From Litchfieldia alkalitelluris (GTDB taxonomy: Bacteria; Bacillota; Bacilli; Bacillales; Bacillaceae_L), in contig NZ_KV917374.1 of assembly GCF_002019645.1 (NCBI RefSeq), positions 4,422,661 through 4,486,660 of the forward strand: a stretch of 64,000 nt of DNA. The letters run 5' to 3'. This document shows positions 36,309-45,626 of this stretch, piece by piece; position 1 is the stretch's first letter; each line of letters starts with the position of its first letter. The notes under the pieces were generated by a model. It was not told where the DNA came from. It was given only the letters and a program-made list of their open reading frames with translations, and ran no database searches. Made by a program: the position numbers and the translations under genes.

Positions 36309-36452
36309 TTACCCTTTAATTCCTTGAAGCCATTCTGAATAACAACCACGACATAATGTCTCTTCCTGTTCTTCATTTTTAGTATGAAATGTAACATGAT
36401 GTAGTTCTCCTTCATTAACATCATAGTCACAATAAAAACATGTTGATGACAT
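36309..36452 (-). CDS. Zinc-finger-like small protein (47 aa)
   Basis: The ATG at 36452 has AAAGGAGGG at ideal distance. The product MSSTCFYCDYDVNEGELHH... continues to TLCRGCYSEWLQGIKG, giving CFYC and CRGC knuckles 30 residues apart, a plausible treble-clef or zinc-ribbon site. It lies upstream of the riboswitch promoter region in the same direction. Longer open frames over the same bases lack a ribosome-binding site. The family and role are unknown. Confidence 0.72.
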   Translation of the reverse strand: MSSTCFYCDYDVNEGELHHVTFHTKNEEQEETLCRGCYSEWLQGIKG

Positions 36453-36607
36453 GAACTATCCCTCCTTTGAGAAATAGTTTCCCTAATGAATCATAGAAAA
36501 TCTCAATGTAATTATATCCTTTTAAGAAACAGCTACTAACACTACATATTTTAAAAAATTATGTAAAAACTAAAATCATGTAAAAACAACCAAAAGAGGG
36601 AACTAAA

Positions 36608-37372
36608 ATGATTGATTACTCTTCTGTTAGACGACCTAAAGCCTATATATCCCAATTTTCAACAACACAGCTACATTTAAGAAATCCCTTTGTGGTTGCA
36701 TTTTTTTCTTTTTCATATCCTGGTTTTGGTAATTTAATGTTGCATCGTTATGCGAAAGCATTTGTTCTTATAGGATGGGAAATTTTTATTAATCAAATGG
36801 CCAATCTTAATCTTGCAATAATGTATTCTTTATTAGGTGATTTTAGTCAAGCTAAAGACGTCGTAAATGAGCGTTGGTTAATTTTATATGTAGGAATTTA
36901 TATGTTTTCCATATGGGATACCTATCGATCCACAGTTGACTTGAACAAACTATACATACTAGCAGACAACGAAGATGCACCGATTACACCAATGATTATT
37001 ACACCTTGGGATATTAATTTTTTAGACAAACGAAGTCCAGGTGTAGCTGCTGCGTGGTCAATCTTAATTCCTGGATTAGGGCATTTATATGTACATAAAG
37101 TAATCACTGGTTTTTTCATCTTTGGTTATTCCATTGCTATTATGTATTTTTCACATATACCACTTGCAATCAAATATACGATGGTTGGTGAATTCGCAAA
37201 AGCTACAAGTACACTTGACATGCAATGGACATTATACCTTCCCTCTATCTATATATTTATCATCTATGATGCGTATATATCCGCTGTCGAGTACAATAAA
37301 TTATTTGAAAAAGAGATGACTAAGTATCTTAGAACGAAATTTCAGTCATCCAAATTTAAATTTCCTATATAA
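36608..37372 (+). CDS. Membrane protein with two TM2-like repeats
   Basis: I do not recognise a named family. The 254-residue protein is a duplication: residues about 27-120 and 145-240 each start with a FS(Y/I)PG(F/L)G...L motif (FSYPGFGNLMLHRYAKAFVLIGWEI and LIPGLGHLYVHKVITGFFIFGYS), have two membrane spans, a DFSQAKD or EFAKATS motif, and end with WDTYRSTVDLNKLY or YDAYISAVEYNKLF. The PGxGxxY/H motif recalls TM2-domain proteins. It is followed after 12 bases by another membrane-protein gene and probably forms an operon with it. Confidence 0.75.
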   Translation: MIDYSSVRRPKAYISQFSTTQLHLRNPFVVAFFSFSYPGFGNLMLHRYAKAFVLIGWEIFINQMANLNLAIMYSLLGDFSQAKDVVNERWLILYVGIYMFSIWDTYRSTVDLNKLYILADNEDAPITPMIITPWDINFLDKRSPGVAAAWSILIPGLGHLYVHKVITGFFIFGYSIAIMYFSHIPLAIKYTMVGEFAKATSTLDMQWTLYLPSIYIFIIYDAYISAVEYNKLFEKEMTKYLRTKFQSSKFKFPI

Positions 37373-37384
37373 TGAGGGATTTTT

Positions 37385-37840
37385 GTGTTAATCATTGCTT
37401 CTTTTGAAAAAAGTATTATGGTAGAAATGGCGATTTCAGCCCTCCAGAAACATGAAATTAATAAAGAACACATATTTGCTGCCACCTTAGATCAAAGAGA
37501 TACACCACGACCTCTATTCGACTCTATTCATCAAGCAGATGGATTTAGTATGTTCGATTTAGCAGCCATCCTCGGAACTTGCTTTATGCTTCTTGGGGCC
37601 ATCTATGGATATGTATTAACTTGGGGGCCAATCATTTGGGGAATTATCGGTGCCGTGTCTGGTATCCTTTTAGGTTTTCTGATTAAATACAGTCTTATAA
37701 AATCGAGAAAAACTAAATCACATCGTATCACATCAGAAGTCATTATAATGATTAGAACTGAAAAGGAAAATAAAGATAAAATTGAAAATCTTTTATGGGA
37801 GCATAATGCACTTGGTTTATCTATCTTAAAAGATCACTAA
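37385..37840 (+). CDS. Glycine-rich membrane protein of unknown function
   Basis: The 151-residue protein has a ferredoxin-like N-terminus (LIIASFEKSIMVEMAISALQ), two adjacent hydrophobic spans (LAAILGTCFMLLGAIYGYVL and GPIIWGIIGAVSGILLGFLI) with glycine-zipper spacing, and a soluble C-terminus (TSEVIIMIRTEKENKDKIENLLWEHNALG) similar in shape to the N-terminus. The start is GTG at 37385, 12 bases after the previous gene, with TGAGGGA upstream. The role is unknown. Confidence 0.72.
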   Translation: MLIIASFEKSIMVEMAISALQKHEINKEHIFAATLDQRDTPRPLFDSIHQADGFSMFDLAAILGTCFMLLGAIYGYVLTWGPIIWGIIGAVSGILLGFLIKYSLIKSRKTKSHRITSEVIIMIRTEKENKDKIENLLWEHNALGLSILKDH

Positions 37841-38055
37841 AATAAGTCTCTTGTTCTGAAAGATCGTTACTAATTGACTAAGTAAAAATTAGATAACAAT
37901 ATATTGCTTCGTTTAAAAAGAAACAGCCAAAATCAAATTAAAAAATGCTCGTTTTATTAGGTACTTGTCTTATACAAATTGTTTGATTGATACGTAATTT
38001 ATAGTAAGGAGCTATTAAACTCCATTGAATTACAAGGAGGAAAGGAGGAGAATAA

Positions 38056-38274
38056 ATGTTTCCACCAAATCGTTTTGGACCCCCAAGACCGCCTTTTACA
38101 CCACCAAATCAGGGACCTAATCAACAGCAAAAGCCATTTGTTGATTATTTTAAAACACCTGACGGACATTGGGACTTTGATAAAATTAATGGTTCAATCG
38201 GTCAAATGAATAAACTAGTTGGGCAGGTAAGTCCTATAATTAAACAATTCAATGGGTTTATGAAAAAATTTTAA
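38056..38274 (+). CDS. YppG-like protein
   Basis: The 72-residue protein has a Pro/Gln-rich N-terminus (MFPPNRFGPPRPPFTPP) and the C-terminal pattern YFKTPDGHWDFDKINGSIGQMNKLVGQVSPIIKQF, the YppG-like domain. B. subtilis YppG is linked to spores and is longer, so this is a short paralogue. Two overlapping strong ribosome-binding sites (AAGGAGGAAAGGAGGAG) precede the ATG. Confidence 0.8.
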   Translation: MFPPNRFGPPRPPFTPPNQGPNQQQKPFVDYFKTPDGHWDFDKINGSIGQMNKLVGQVSPIIKQFNGFMKKF

Positions 38275-38499
38275 CTTTAAGAACTGCTCTTCTTTAGCCA
38301 ATAGGCAATTGAGATGCTCGCTTTAATTTATATCACAACTAGTAATCCACTAAAATTACCAGTCTTGTTATTCAGCATTTCAATCTGCCTAACTTTTTAT
38401 AGCCTTGCTTAAAGATTGTTGCTCATAGAATGTTTAAAAGTAAAAGTAGTGTGCAAAAAAAATGATAATAAAACTTATTTTGGACAAGCAACATAGGAA

Positions 38500-38526
38500 A
38501 AAGGGTTGCTCCTATTGCAACCCTTC
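38500..38526 (-). terminator. Terminator after the YjcZ-like pair
   Basis: AAGGGTTGC / GCAACCCTT stem; on the reverse strand it is followed by TTTTTCC. Confidence 0.85.
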
Positions 38527-38544
38527 CCATTTCTCATTTTTCAA

Positions 38545-38700
38545 TTAGCACCAAGCTGCTCCTACAATAATTAGGAGAATGAATAGTACTACGATTAAAG
38601 CAAATCCTCTTCCAGCTCCCCAGCCATAACCAGTAGTTGGAGCAACTGGTGCACCGTAGCCATATCCATAACCTGCACCATATCCGTATCCAAAGCCCAT
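38545..38700 (-). CDS. YjcZ-family sporulation protein (51 aa)
   Basis: The ATG at 38700 has AGGAGGG upstream. The product starts with a Gly/Tyr-rich segment ([15 protein letters not shown]) and ends with [18 protein letters not shown] plus a terminal Cys, the family's membrane helix. Such tiny YjcZ/SscA-like proteins are made in sporulating Bacillus and some take part in coat assembly. It is too short for most gene finders. It is paired with a second member just upstream. Confidence 0.88.
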   Translation of the reverse strand: MGFGYGYGAGYGYGYGAPVAPTTGYGWGAGRGFALIVVLFILLIIVGAAWC

Positions 38701-38746
38701 GAATTTCCCTCCTAGCTTATAAAAGTTCTATTCGTGGTTTTAATTT

Positions 38747-38848
38747 TTAGTATCCGTAACCAACGTATGAAGCACCAATAATAATTAGGAGAATAAACAA
38801 TACTACAACTAAAGCAAATCCTCCGCCATAACCTGCAGCTGCACCCAT
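38747..38848 (-). CDS. YjcZ-family sporulation protein (33 aa)
   Basis: The ATG at 38848 follows GGAGGTG. The product is MGAAAGYGGG then [18 protein letters not shown] and a short VGYGY tail. It is the same family as the gene 47 bases downstream, and the two probably form one transcript ending at 38500. Confidence 0.87.
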   Translation of the reverse strand: MGAAAGYGGGFALVVVLFILLIIIGASYVGYGY

Positions 38849-39020
38849 TTCTTAACACCTCCATATGTGTTTACTTCAATGTATGTTGAATGTACCGATT
38901 TCGATATGGGCAAATCCCCATCTTCTTAATTTTGGGCGAATACCTATCTGAAAAAAGGTAATTTGTATAGGCATAAAGTCAAAGGGAATAATATAACCAT
39001 TCAAATCTGGAGGCGAATTT

Positions 39021-39572
39021 ATGATAAATATTCTAGAGAGCTTACTTAACACTTTAAAACTGGAAGTTGATAATGAACCCAAGTCCCCATTACATGTTGG
39101 TGAGGTTACGAGTTGTTGGATGTATGTGGCTTTGATGGATGAAGCAAGTATTTTTATGCAGGCTGGGTTGAATATGACTAATGACGATGTATTAAGAAAA
39201 GTGTTGATCGAAAGTTTGAAGCAATGTGATAAACAATCACAAAAGCTACGTAATTTTATGAAAAATGAAGGTGTTCATTTACCTTCTGTATCTGAACCAA
39301 GACCAGACTCAGATCCAAACGATGTTCCATTAGGGGCAAAACTAACTGATAATGAAATTGCTAACGGCGTATCAATTAAAACTGCAACAGCGATTATTCA
39401 TTGCGCAACAAGCGCTTCTCAATCCATACGAAACGATGTTGGAACAATGTGGATTGAATTTATGAGTGATAAACTTGTTTTTGGTGTATCTTTGAAAACA
39501 CTGATGCGAGAAAGAGGATGGATCAAGGTACCTCCTTACTATTATCCACCCGGTATGCCCACTAACGGGTAA
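39021..39572 (+). CDS. DUF3231 protein, single-domain form
   Basis: The 183-residue protein begins with a helical bundle (ESLLNTLKLEVDNEPKSPLHVGEVTSCWMYVALMDEAS) and contains GVHLPSVSEPRPDSDPNDVPLGAKLTDNEIAN and IMRNDVGTMW-like SIRNDVGTMWIEFM, the DUF3231 pattern. Many DUF3231 proteins carry two such domains (about 330 residues); this is one domain. The fold resembles ferritin-like/DinB-like bundles and the function is unknown. It ends in a Pro/Tyr-rich tail (PPYYYPPGMP). TGGAGG precedes the ATG. Confidence 0.82.
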   Translation: MINILESLLNTLKLEVDNEPKSPLHVGEVTSCWMYVALMDEASIFMQAGLNMTNDDVLRKVLIESLKQCDKQSQKLRNFMKNEGVHLPSVSEPRPDSDPNDVPLGAKLTDNEIANGVSIKTATAIIHCATSASQSIRNDVGTMWIEFMSDKLVFGVSLKTLMRERGWIKVPPYYYPPGMPTNG

Positions 39573-39668
39573 GCAATGAAAAGTTTCGAATAAAAGGTTT
39601 TTCCCCTCTGTTTCTAGAACTTTCTACATATATATAAATATCTTAGTTTTAACAGGGGGGGATCACTT

Positions 39669-41789
39669 TTGAAGAAAATAATACCTTTAGGGTATCTTGG
39701 TGGAATCATATTAATCATAACTAGCATCATTTATTTTTTTGCAGCAAATTGGGAAGTTTTTTCAAGATTTGAACAATTAGGTTTAGCTGTAAGCTCCATG
39801 CTTTTAATTTATTTTTGCGCATTCTTGACATCAAAGCTGCTAGCACACCAAACGTTCTTGTATAGATGGTTTTTAGTTGGCGGCGCAATTACATTCGGAG
39901 TTAGTGTTGCATTAGTAGGTCAAATCTACAATTCACATGCAGATAGCTATATGTTATTTGTGATTTGGTTCCTCCCGACACTTGCATTCGCCATCATAAC
40001 CAAGTATGTTCCGTTTTGGATACTAAGTTATATATTATTTCATCTTAGTTATTGGTTTTATCTTAATCCATCTTCCTACGTTATTGTTCGGTCTGATAAA
40101 GAGCAATGGTCAATCTTCTTCATATTAGCTTTTATCAACTTTAGTATATTTATGTTCATAATTAACAGAAGAATTCAATCAAAAATGATTCGTTATCTTA
40201 GTTTTATTGCTACACACCTTCTTTTGATAGGCATCAGTTTTTTTGAATTGTATAGTCCCTTGAGTGGTTGGACAAATTTAATCTATATCGTTTTCATTTT
40301 ACTAACCTATTATTTTACTAAGTCTTATCATGATCGCGGGATAACAATTATTTTGTTTATTATGGGTAGTATCTATATCTTTGCAAAGTTAATTGAACTC
40401 CCTTTCTTATTAGATCTTGATTTCTTAGCCATTCAATTCATTGGAGTAATCATTTCAATTTCTTTAATAATTGGTGGAGTTTTCTTAGCTCGTAAAATCA
40501 CATCAAATACTGCAACACCCTCCCTTAATATCGCTTTAAGAAGGATTTTGATCGTGATAGTCACTCTTTTCGGTTCAGCCATGTTTGTCGCTAGCTTTGG
40601 TGGACTTTTATTTATTTTTACATCAAGTGAATACTCATTAGTTTTTGTAAGTTTTCTGTTCATCACGATGGGGGTATTATTTAAAAAACTGGATTCCACA
40701 GCACGACATACAATCCTTTTCATTGGGTTTTTTTCAGGCTTAGCAGAAGCTTTTCTACTTTCAACAGCAATTACAATTTTATTTATAATAGTCAGTGTTG
40801 TTGTAACCATCATAATTAAAGATGGTGTTGTTCGTATTATTAGTTATTCAACGGCTTTAGGATCCTGCCTTTCTCTGATTCTTGATACTGTTAATTATTC
40901 GGAAAATATTGATTGGATATTGATCGTTTTTGCCTTCATGAATCTATTCATTGCCTTTATATTCTCTAAAATAGACGCTATCAGTAAGGTTGGATATTTT
41001 TATTTCCTAGCTTTTTTGCTCGTACTTCCAATCATACAACATGAGATTTCATTCGAAATCATCTATAACCTATTATTCTTTTTAGTCACATCCTTCTTAA
41101 TTGTTTTATTTGCAAAGAAGGAACAGCATTTTTATATGAAATTAACCACTATTTTTTGGTTCGTATTTATAATCTTTACGTACTATGATTTTGTTTGGTC
41201 ACTTGTCCATAAATCACTGTCCTTCTTTGTTATTGGAGCAATACTTTTTATAGTGACACTCATCATAGATCACTCCCGTCACACTGATAAAGGGATTACA
41301 CTTGGTCAAAGAAAATGGGTACCTGTTTTGGTCATTATTATAATTCAAGTAAGTGTCCTAGGATACCAAGTAACATCTAATGAACTTTTATTGAAGAATG
41401 GAAAAGAAATCACCTTAAAACTAGCACCTGTTGACCCGCGTTCACTTTTACAAGGAGATTATGTTCAGCTTGGATACGAGGTTGGAGGAATAGATAATAT
41501 AGAAGAGCTCCCTTCTGGAACTCGTGTATACGTGATTCTTAAAGAGGATAATAAAGGGATTTATCAAAGGACGAAATTAATAACAACCAAAATAAATCCT
41601 AAAGATTACCCTCTAGAAGAAAATGAAGTTCTTTTGGCAGGAAACTATAATGGTTATGATACGATTATCTTTGGAATTGAAAGTTATTTTGTAAAAGAAG
41701 GAACAGGGTTAGAGATTGAAAGAACAGTAGAGTTTGCGAAGGTAGCTGTATCCAAAAAAGGAGATGCTATTTTGCAGTCTATCTATTAA
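39669..41789 (+). CDS. DUF2157/GDYXXLXY-domain membrane protein
   Basis: The 706-residue polytopic protein has about 18 membrane spans up to residue 560 (the DUF2157 region begins YLGGIILIITSIIYFFAANWE). A C-terminal extracytoplasmic domain contains VDPRSLLQGDYVQLGYEV, the GDYXXLXY motif. Proteins with this pair are widespread in bacteria and have no known function. The start is TTG at 39669 with GGGGGGGA seven bases upstream. It stands alone with a strong terminator. Confidence 0.87.
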   Translation: MKKIIPLGYLGGIILIITSIIYFFAANWEVFSRFEQLGLAVSSMLLIYFCAFLTSKLLAHQTFLYRWFLVGGAITFGVSVALVGQIYNSHADSYMLFVIWFLPTLAFAIITKYVPFWILSYILFHLSYWFYLNPSSYVIVRSDKEQWSIFFILAFINFSIFMFIINRRIQSKMIRYLSFIATHLLLIGISFFELYSPLSGWTNLIYIVFILLTYYFTKSYHDRGITIILFIMGSIYIFAKLIELPFLLDLDFLAIQFIGVIISISLIIGGVFLARKITSNTATPSLNIALRRILIVIVTLFGSAMFVASFGGLLFIFTSSEYSLVFVSFLFITMGVLFKKLDSTARHTILFIGFFSGLAEAFLLSTAITILFIIVSVVVTIIIKDGVVRIISYSTALGSCLSLILDTVNYSENIDWILIVFAFMNLFIAFIFSKIDAISKVGYFYFLAFLLVLPIIQHEISFEIIYNLLFFLVTSFLIVLFAKKEQHFYMKLTTIFWFVFIIFTYYDFVWSLVHKSLSFFVIGAILFIVTLIIDHSRHTDKGITLGQRKWVPVLVIIIIQVSVLGYQVTSNELLLKNGKEITLKLAPVDPRSLLQGDYVQLGYEVGGIDNIEELPSGTRVYVILKEDNKGIYQRTKLITTKINPKDYPLEENEVLLAGNYNGYDTIIFGIESYFVKEGTGLEIERTVEFAKVAVSKKGDAILQSIY

Positions 41790-41816
41790 TAAATATTAAG
41801 GTTTAAAATAGTAAAA

Positions 41817-41853
41817 AAAGAGGACGACCAAGTGTTCCTTAGTCGTCCTCTTT
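41817..41853. terminator. Bidirectional terminator
   Basis: AAAGAGGACGAC / GTCGTCCTCTTT stem between convergent genes. Confidence 0.93.
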
Positions 41854-41859
41854 CACGTT

Positions 41860-42528
41860 TCATTTCTTTTGTAGCTTTTTATTTACTTCTTCATAGATCC
41901 CGACTGTAATCAGTAACATTATTAGTCCAATAGCAAATCCACCAAAAACATCTGTAGGATAATGGGCATTTAATACGATACGACTAATTCCTATTAAGAA
42001 AATAATAATCCCCATTATCCAGCCAACCAACTTTTTTAAGAACGTGCTTTGTGACTTGATTATCATGTAGTATGTAAGAAATCCAAAGAACATAATCCCG
42101 ACCATCGCGTGTCCGCTTGGAAAACTATAACCTTCGGCAAAAATACCAGGATCAATTATTGGTCGATCTCTTGCAACCATTGCTTTTAACCATTTATTTA
42201 ATTGATCGCCACCACCTGCAGCTATTACCAGAATCCCCATCGCAAGATAATCTCGGTATCTCCACCAAATAATGAAAAGTGAAATAACTAATACAGAGAT
42301 GACTCCCCACTTAGATCCTAAATCTGTAAAAATCGTAAAAAAGCTTATAACAAGGTTTATCTCAATATCAGATAATAAAGCACCTATCGTTTTATCAACA
42401 AAAATCACTTCTCCACTGTTTAATTCATTAAGAAAAAACATGGTATATCCAGCTACAAAAACAGTTAGTCCTATAATTATAAAAAATAGTTTGTTTACTT
42501 CTTTTTTGGGATTAGTTTTAATCTCCAT
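41860..42528 (-). CDS. PAP2-family membrane phosphatase
   Basis: The 222-residue protein has five or six membrane spans and the three phosphatase motifs: KAMVARDRP (KxxxxxxRP), PSGHAM (PSGH) and SRIVLNAHYPTDV (SRxxxxxHxxxD). Relatives dephosphorylate phosphatidylglycerophosphate or undecaprenyl pyrophosphate at the outer membrane face; which applies here is open. The ATG at 42528 has AAAGGAG upstream, and the earlier ATG at 42549 overlaps that site. Confidence 0.92.
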   Translation of the reverse strand: MEIKTNPKKEVNKLFFIIIGLTVFVAGYTMFFLNELNSGEVIFVDKTIGALLSDIEINLVISFFTIFTDLGSKWGVISVLVISLFIIWWRYRDYLAMGILVIAAGGGDQLNKWLKAMVARDRPIIDPGIFAEGYSFPSGHAMVGIMFFGFLTYYMIIKSQSTFLKKLVGWIMGIIIFLIGISRIVLNAHYPTDVFGGFAIGLIMLLITVGIYEEVNKKLQKK

Positions 42529-42594
42529 TACATATCTCCTTTGCTTCATTTAGCTTTTTTAACTACTCTAAAGAAATAACTTCCATTACTAAAA

Positions 42595-42735
42595 TGTCTA
42601 CCCTGAAAAAAGAAATGCTGAAGGCGCTCGTTCATCGGCGACAGGCATAAGACGAGTCGGCTAGAAGGTTGCTTTTTAACCTTCTTGCCGGATTGACTTA
42701 TGACCCCGAGCCGATAGCGCCTGAAACTAGACACC
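42595..42735 (-). repeat. Second type of palindromic repeat
   Basis: AGGCGCT...ATCGGC on the left pairs with GCCGATAGCGCCT on the right, and an inner hairpin AGAAGGTTG / AACCTTCTT sits at the centre. The ends CTACCCTGAAAAAAG and CTGAAACTAGACACC flank it. Related sequence occurs inside 30930-31000 (the CTTATGCTTGTCGCCGATAAG segment) and near 17210-17230. It has no coding content. Confidence 0.75.
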
Positions 42736-42778
42736 AAGCTAAGTATAATTTTTCATCCTCCATGGTGCTAATTTTAAT

Positions 42779-43002
42779 TAGCATAGATGTCTACCCTGAA
42801 AATACATAATGATGTAGAGTTCCATGAGCTGCGATCCACTTGCTTTCCGCGGGGTGGTCCGTGAGCCTCGTCGCCAGGGGCGGGCTCCTGTGGGGTCTCA
42901 CGAGACCACTCGATCCCGCAGGAGTCAAGTGGCTCTCCGCTCATTCCACACTGAGGAGGTAACATTTTCATTCACCATGGTGCGAAATACTTATTTAGCA
43001 TG
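42779..43002 (-). repeat. Dispersed palindromic repeat, tandem copy 1
   Basis: It begins GATGTCTACCCTGAAAAT at 42786 and is repeated from 43003, a 217-bp step. The core GGTCTCACGAGACC lies between CTCCTG and CAGGAG arms. It is inverted relative to the copies at 31014 and 54246. Confidence 0.9.
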
Positions 43003-43238
43003 GATGTCTACCCTGAAAATACATAATGATGTAGAGTTCCATGAACTGCGATCCACTTGCTTTCCGCGGGGTGGTCCGTGACTCCTCGTCGCCAGGGGCG
43101 GGCTCCTGCGGGGTCTCACGAGACCACTGGATCCCGCAGGAGTCAAGTGGCTCTCCGCTCATTCCACATTAGGTGAATGCACTATTTTCATACTCCATGG
43201 TGCTAATTTTAATTAGCATGGATGTCTACCCTGAAAAT
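43003..43238 (-). repeat. Dispersed palindromic repeat, tandem copy 2 with the third terminal motif
   Basis: Nearly the same as copy 1 (the clearest difference is a short indel near GGTCCGTGA). It ends with TGCTAATTTTAATTAGCA and a third GATGTCTACCCTGAAAAT at 43221. The direct repetition of the end motif shows the tandem unit is the element plus one terminal motif. Confidence 0.9.
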
Positions 43239-43438
43239 TTCTTGAACTCTTCAACTGAAAAGACGAACAAAGTATAAATACTCTACTATATTATCAAATT
43301 ATTTACGACTAATACATCTACTAAATTTAAAATTATACGTTTTTTAGATTGTAATATAACATTATGGTTATTAATTGTTAAAATCGTGCTATAATTAAAA
43401 ATTATAAAAATTATAAGATAATAAGGGGGATCTCTCAC

Positions 43439-44638
43439 TTGCTAATCGATTTATATGAATCTCTTGAAAATTATTATGAAGAAATGGTGTCAATTAGACG
43501 GTATTTACATCAGCATCCCGAGCTTTCCTTTCAAGAATATGAAACAGCCGCCTTTATCGCAAACTTTTATAAAGAGTTAGGCATTGAAGTTCGTACAAAC
43601 GTAGGAGGAAATGGGGTAGTTGCTAAGGTAGTTGGCAGCAAACCAGGACCAACAGTTGCATTGCGAGCTGACTTTGATGCACTTCCTATTACAGATGAAA
43701 AAGAGGTTGAATATAAGTCAAAAGTTCCTGGGGTGATGCACGCTTGTGGCCATGATGGTCATACAGCTTCATTACTTGTTCTTGGAAAGGTTCTTAACGA
43801 AATGAAGAATGAGCTAGAAGGTACTGTAGTGCTAATACATCAACATGCCGAAGAATATGGTCCGGGTGGAGCCATTTCAATGATTGAAGATGGATGTTTA
43901 GATGGTGTTGATGTCATTTTTGGTACACATTTATGGGCAAGTGCTCCTACAGGAGTTATTCAATACCGTGTTGGACCAATAATGGCAGCAGCAGACCGTT
44001 TTGATATCTCAATACAAGGCTCAGGTGGCCACGGTGCTCAGCCCCACAAAACGAAGGATGCAGTCGTTACGGCATCACAATTAGTGATGAATCTACAACA
44101 AATCGTTAGCCGAAAGGTAGATCCGACAAAATCGGCGGTTCTTTCAGTTGGCTCATTTATTGCTGATAATGCATTTAATGTAATTGCTGATTCAGCAAGA
44201 CTAGGTGGAACTGTCCGTAGCTTTGATGAAGATGTTCGTACACAGATTGAGGTCGAAATGGAGAGAGTTGTAAAAGGAACATGTATTACTTCTGATTCAG
44301 AATATACATTTACATTTACTCGCGGGTATCCTGCCGTAGTAAACCATAAGGATGAAACTTTATTTTTAACTGAGGTAGCTGAAAAAGTACCTGGTGTTAC
44401 TTTAATAGAGGAATCTGATCCACAAATGGGGGGAGAAGATTTTGCTTATTACTTACAACATGTAAAAGGCACATTTTTCTTTACTGGTGCAAAGCCTGAA
44501 GGTGTTGATAATCCATACCCACACCACCATCCAAAATTTGATTTTAATGAAAAAGCAATGCTAGTGGCATCTAAAACATTAGGCTCTGCAGTACTCCATT
44601 ACATCAAAAGTGAAAAAGAATCATCTTTAGCAAAATAA
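43439..44638 (+). CDS. yhaA: M20 amidohydrolase, YhaA-like N-acyl amino acid deacylase
   Basis: The 399-residue protein has the M20D pattern: RRYLHQHPELSFQEYET, ALRADFDALPITDE, VMHACGHDGHTASLL (metal His/Asp), HQHAEEYGPGGA (catalytic Glu and metal Glu) and GGEDFAYYLQ. It hydrolyses N-acyl or indole amide bonds using two metals in the cytosol. In B. subtilis yhaA lies beside ecsC; here about 4.7 kb of other genes and repeats separate them. The start is TTG at 43439 with GGGGGA eight bases upstream. Confidence 0.88.
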   Translation: MLIDLYESLENYYEEMVSIRRYLHQHPELSFQEYETAAFIANFYKELGIEVRTNVGGNGVVAKVVGSKPGPTVALRADFDALPITDEKEVEYKSKVPGVMHACGHDGHTASLLVLGKVLNEMKNELEGTVVLIHQHAEEYGPGGAISMIEDGCLDGVDVIFGTHLWASAPTGVIQYRVGPIMAAADRFDISIQGSGGHGAQPHKTKDAVVTASQLVMNLQQIVSRKVDPTKSAVLSVGSFIADNAFNVIADSARLGGTVRSFDEDVRTQIEVEMERVVKGTCITSDSEYTFTFTRGYPAVVNHKDETLFLTEVAEKVPGVTLIEESDPQMGGEDFAYYLQHVKGTFFFTGAKPEGVDNPYPHHHPKFDFNEKAMLVASKTLGSAVLHYIKSEKESSLAK

Positions 44639-44660
44639 AAACATACTAATTCATCTCTTT

Positions 44661-44693
44661 GTCCTTCATGGTTAATTGAAGGGCATTTTTTTT
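44661..44693 (+). terminator. Terminator after yhaA
   Basis: CCTTCA / TGAAGG stem followed by GCATTTTTTTT. Confidence 0.75.
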
Positions 44694-44873
44694 ACAGAAT
44701 TAAGCCTAATTAGTAAAAGCGTCCCTCTCTGTACTATTTAGGCATCATAAAATCAGTTAGTTAACTCCACAAAATTCACTTAAATCAGTATTCGCCTAGA
44801 CACATGAAGAGAAAGATAGTTAAAGAAGCCATATACCAACATATTTGAGCGGAGCGCTAGCTTAGATTTCTTC

Positions 44874-45284
44874 TTAATATATTTGTGATTTTATCGATTG
44901 TAACCTCAATGGTAATTTAAACTCCTGAAGACTTTCTACATGTATAAAAAATTCATCGATATTATCATAATCCATTGACCATTCTGATACCTCTAATTTT
45001 TTTAACTCATCTATTGCTTTAAATAAGAATTCACAGTGAAGTTGTTCCATGTGAGAGTAATCATTATCTTCATATGCTGTAAACTGACGTACAAAATCAA
45101 AATAAAATAATTCCTCTCCAGTAAAGTCATAAACACCACATTGAAATAGAATTTCCTTGTCTTCTTCCCCTTCAACTTTCTCTTTTGAAAAAGCCTTAAA
45201 AGTGTTCCATACATATTTTAAATCCTCAGCATTTTCACCAATTTTACTCTTAAGATAACTTTCAGCATTTTTAACTGTAATCAT
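44874..45284 (-). CDS. Hypothetical acidic protein (136 aa)
   Basis: I do not recognise a family. The product is acidic and rich in aromatic residues (starts MITVKNAESYLKSKIGENAEDLKYVWNTFKAFSKE; contains LFYFDFVRQF and SWSMDYDN-like EWSMDYDNIDEFF), with no membrane span or signal. GGAGAGGTGAGG lies before the ATG at 45284. It may be an immunity-like or SMI1-type small protein, but there is no toxin gene beside it, so this is only a guess. Confidence 0.65.
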   Translation of the reverse strand: MITVKNAESYLKSKIGENAEDLKYVWNTFKAFSKEKVEGEEDKEILFQCGVYDFTGEELFYFDFVRQFTAYEDNDYSHMEQLHCEFLFKAIDELKKLEVSEWSMDYDNIDEFFIHVESLQEFKLPLRLQSIKSQIY

Positions 45285-45626
45285 TTCCTCACCTCTCCAA
45301 AAAAATCATCAACAAACATACAGGAAATATCGTCCATCTACACAATACCCGTTCGTTTAATAATTCGTATATAATATGTCCTTAATGTAAAGTTTAATAA
45401 GTAAAATACCTAATGAGAAATTATTGTAAATAAAAATTCATTAACCCTCTAACACCATAAGACTTATTAGTGATATTCTTTATTAGTGTTAATATTATTA
45501 CATACATAGCGCCAAATTCTTGCCCACTACATATTTTGGGGAGATTCAAGAAAGGCCACATTTGTAGATGCCTGTTTTTTGTGTAAGGATGTTTTTTTAT
45601 GATCGTTGAAAGGGGTTTTATGAAAA
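45285..45626. other. Intergenic region, nothing recognised
   Basis: AT-rich sequence between two divergent hypothetical genes. No repeat, RNA motif or supported small gene is seen; promoters for both genes must lie here. Confidence 0.5.

Noticed and set aside
36074-36430. 118-codon reverse-strand frame over the SAM riboswitch
   Set aside because: It overlaps the riboswitch aptamer and the better-supported 47-aa zinc-knuckle gene, and has no fitting ribosome-binding site.
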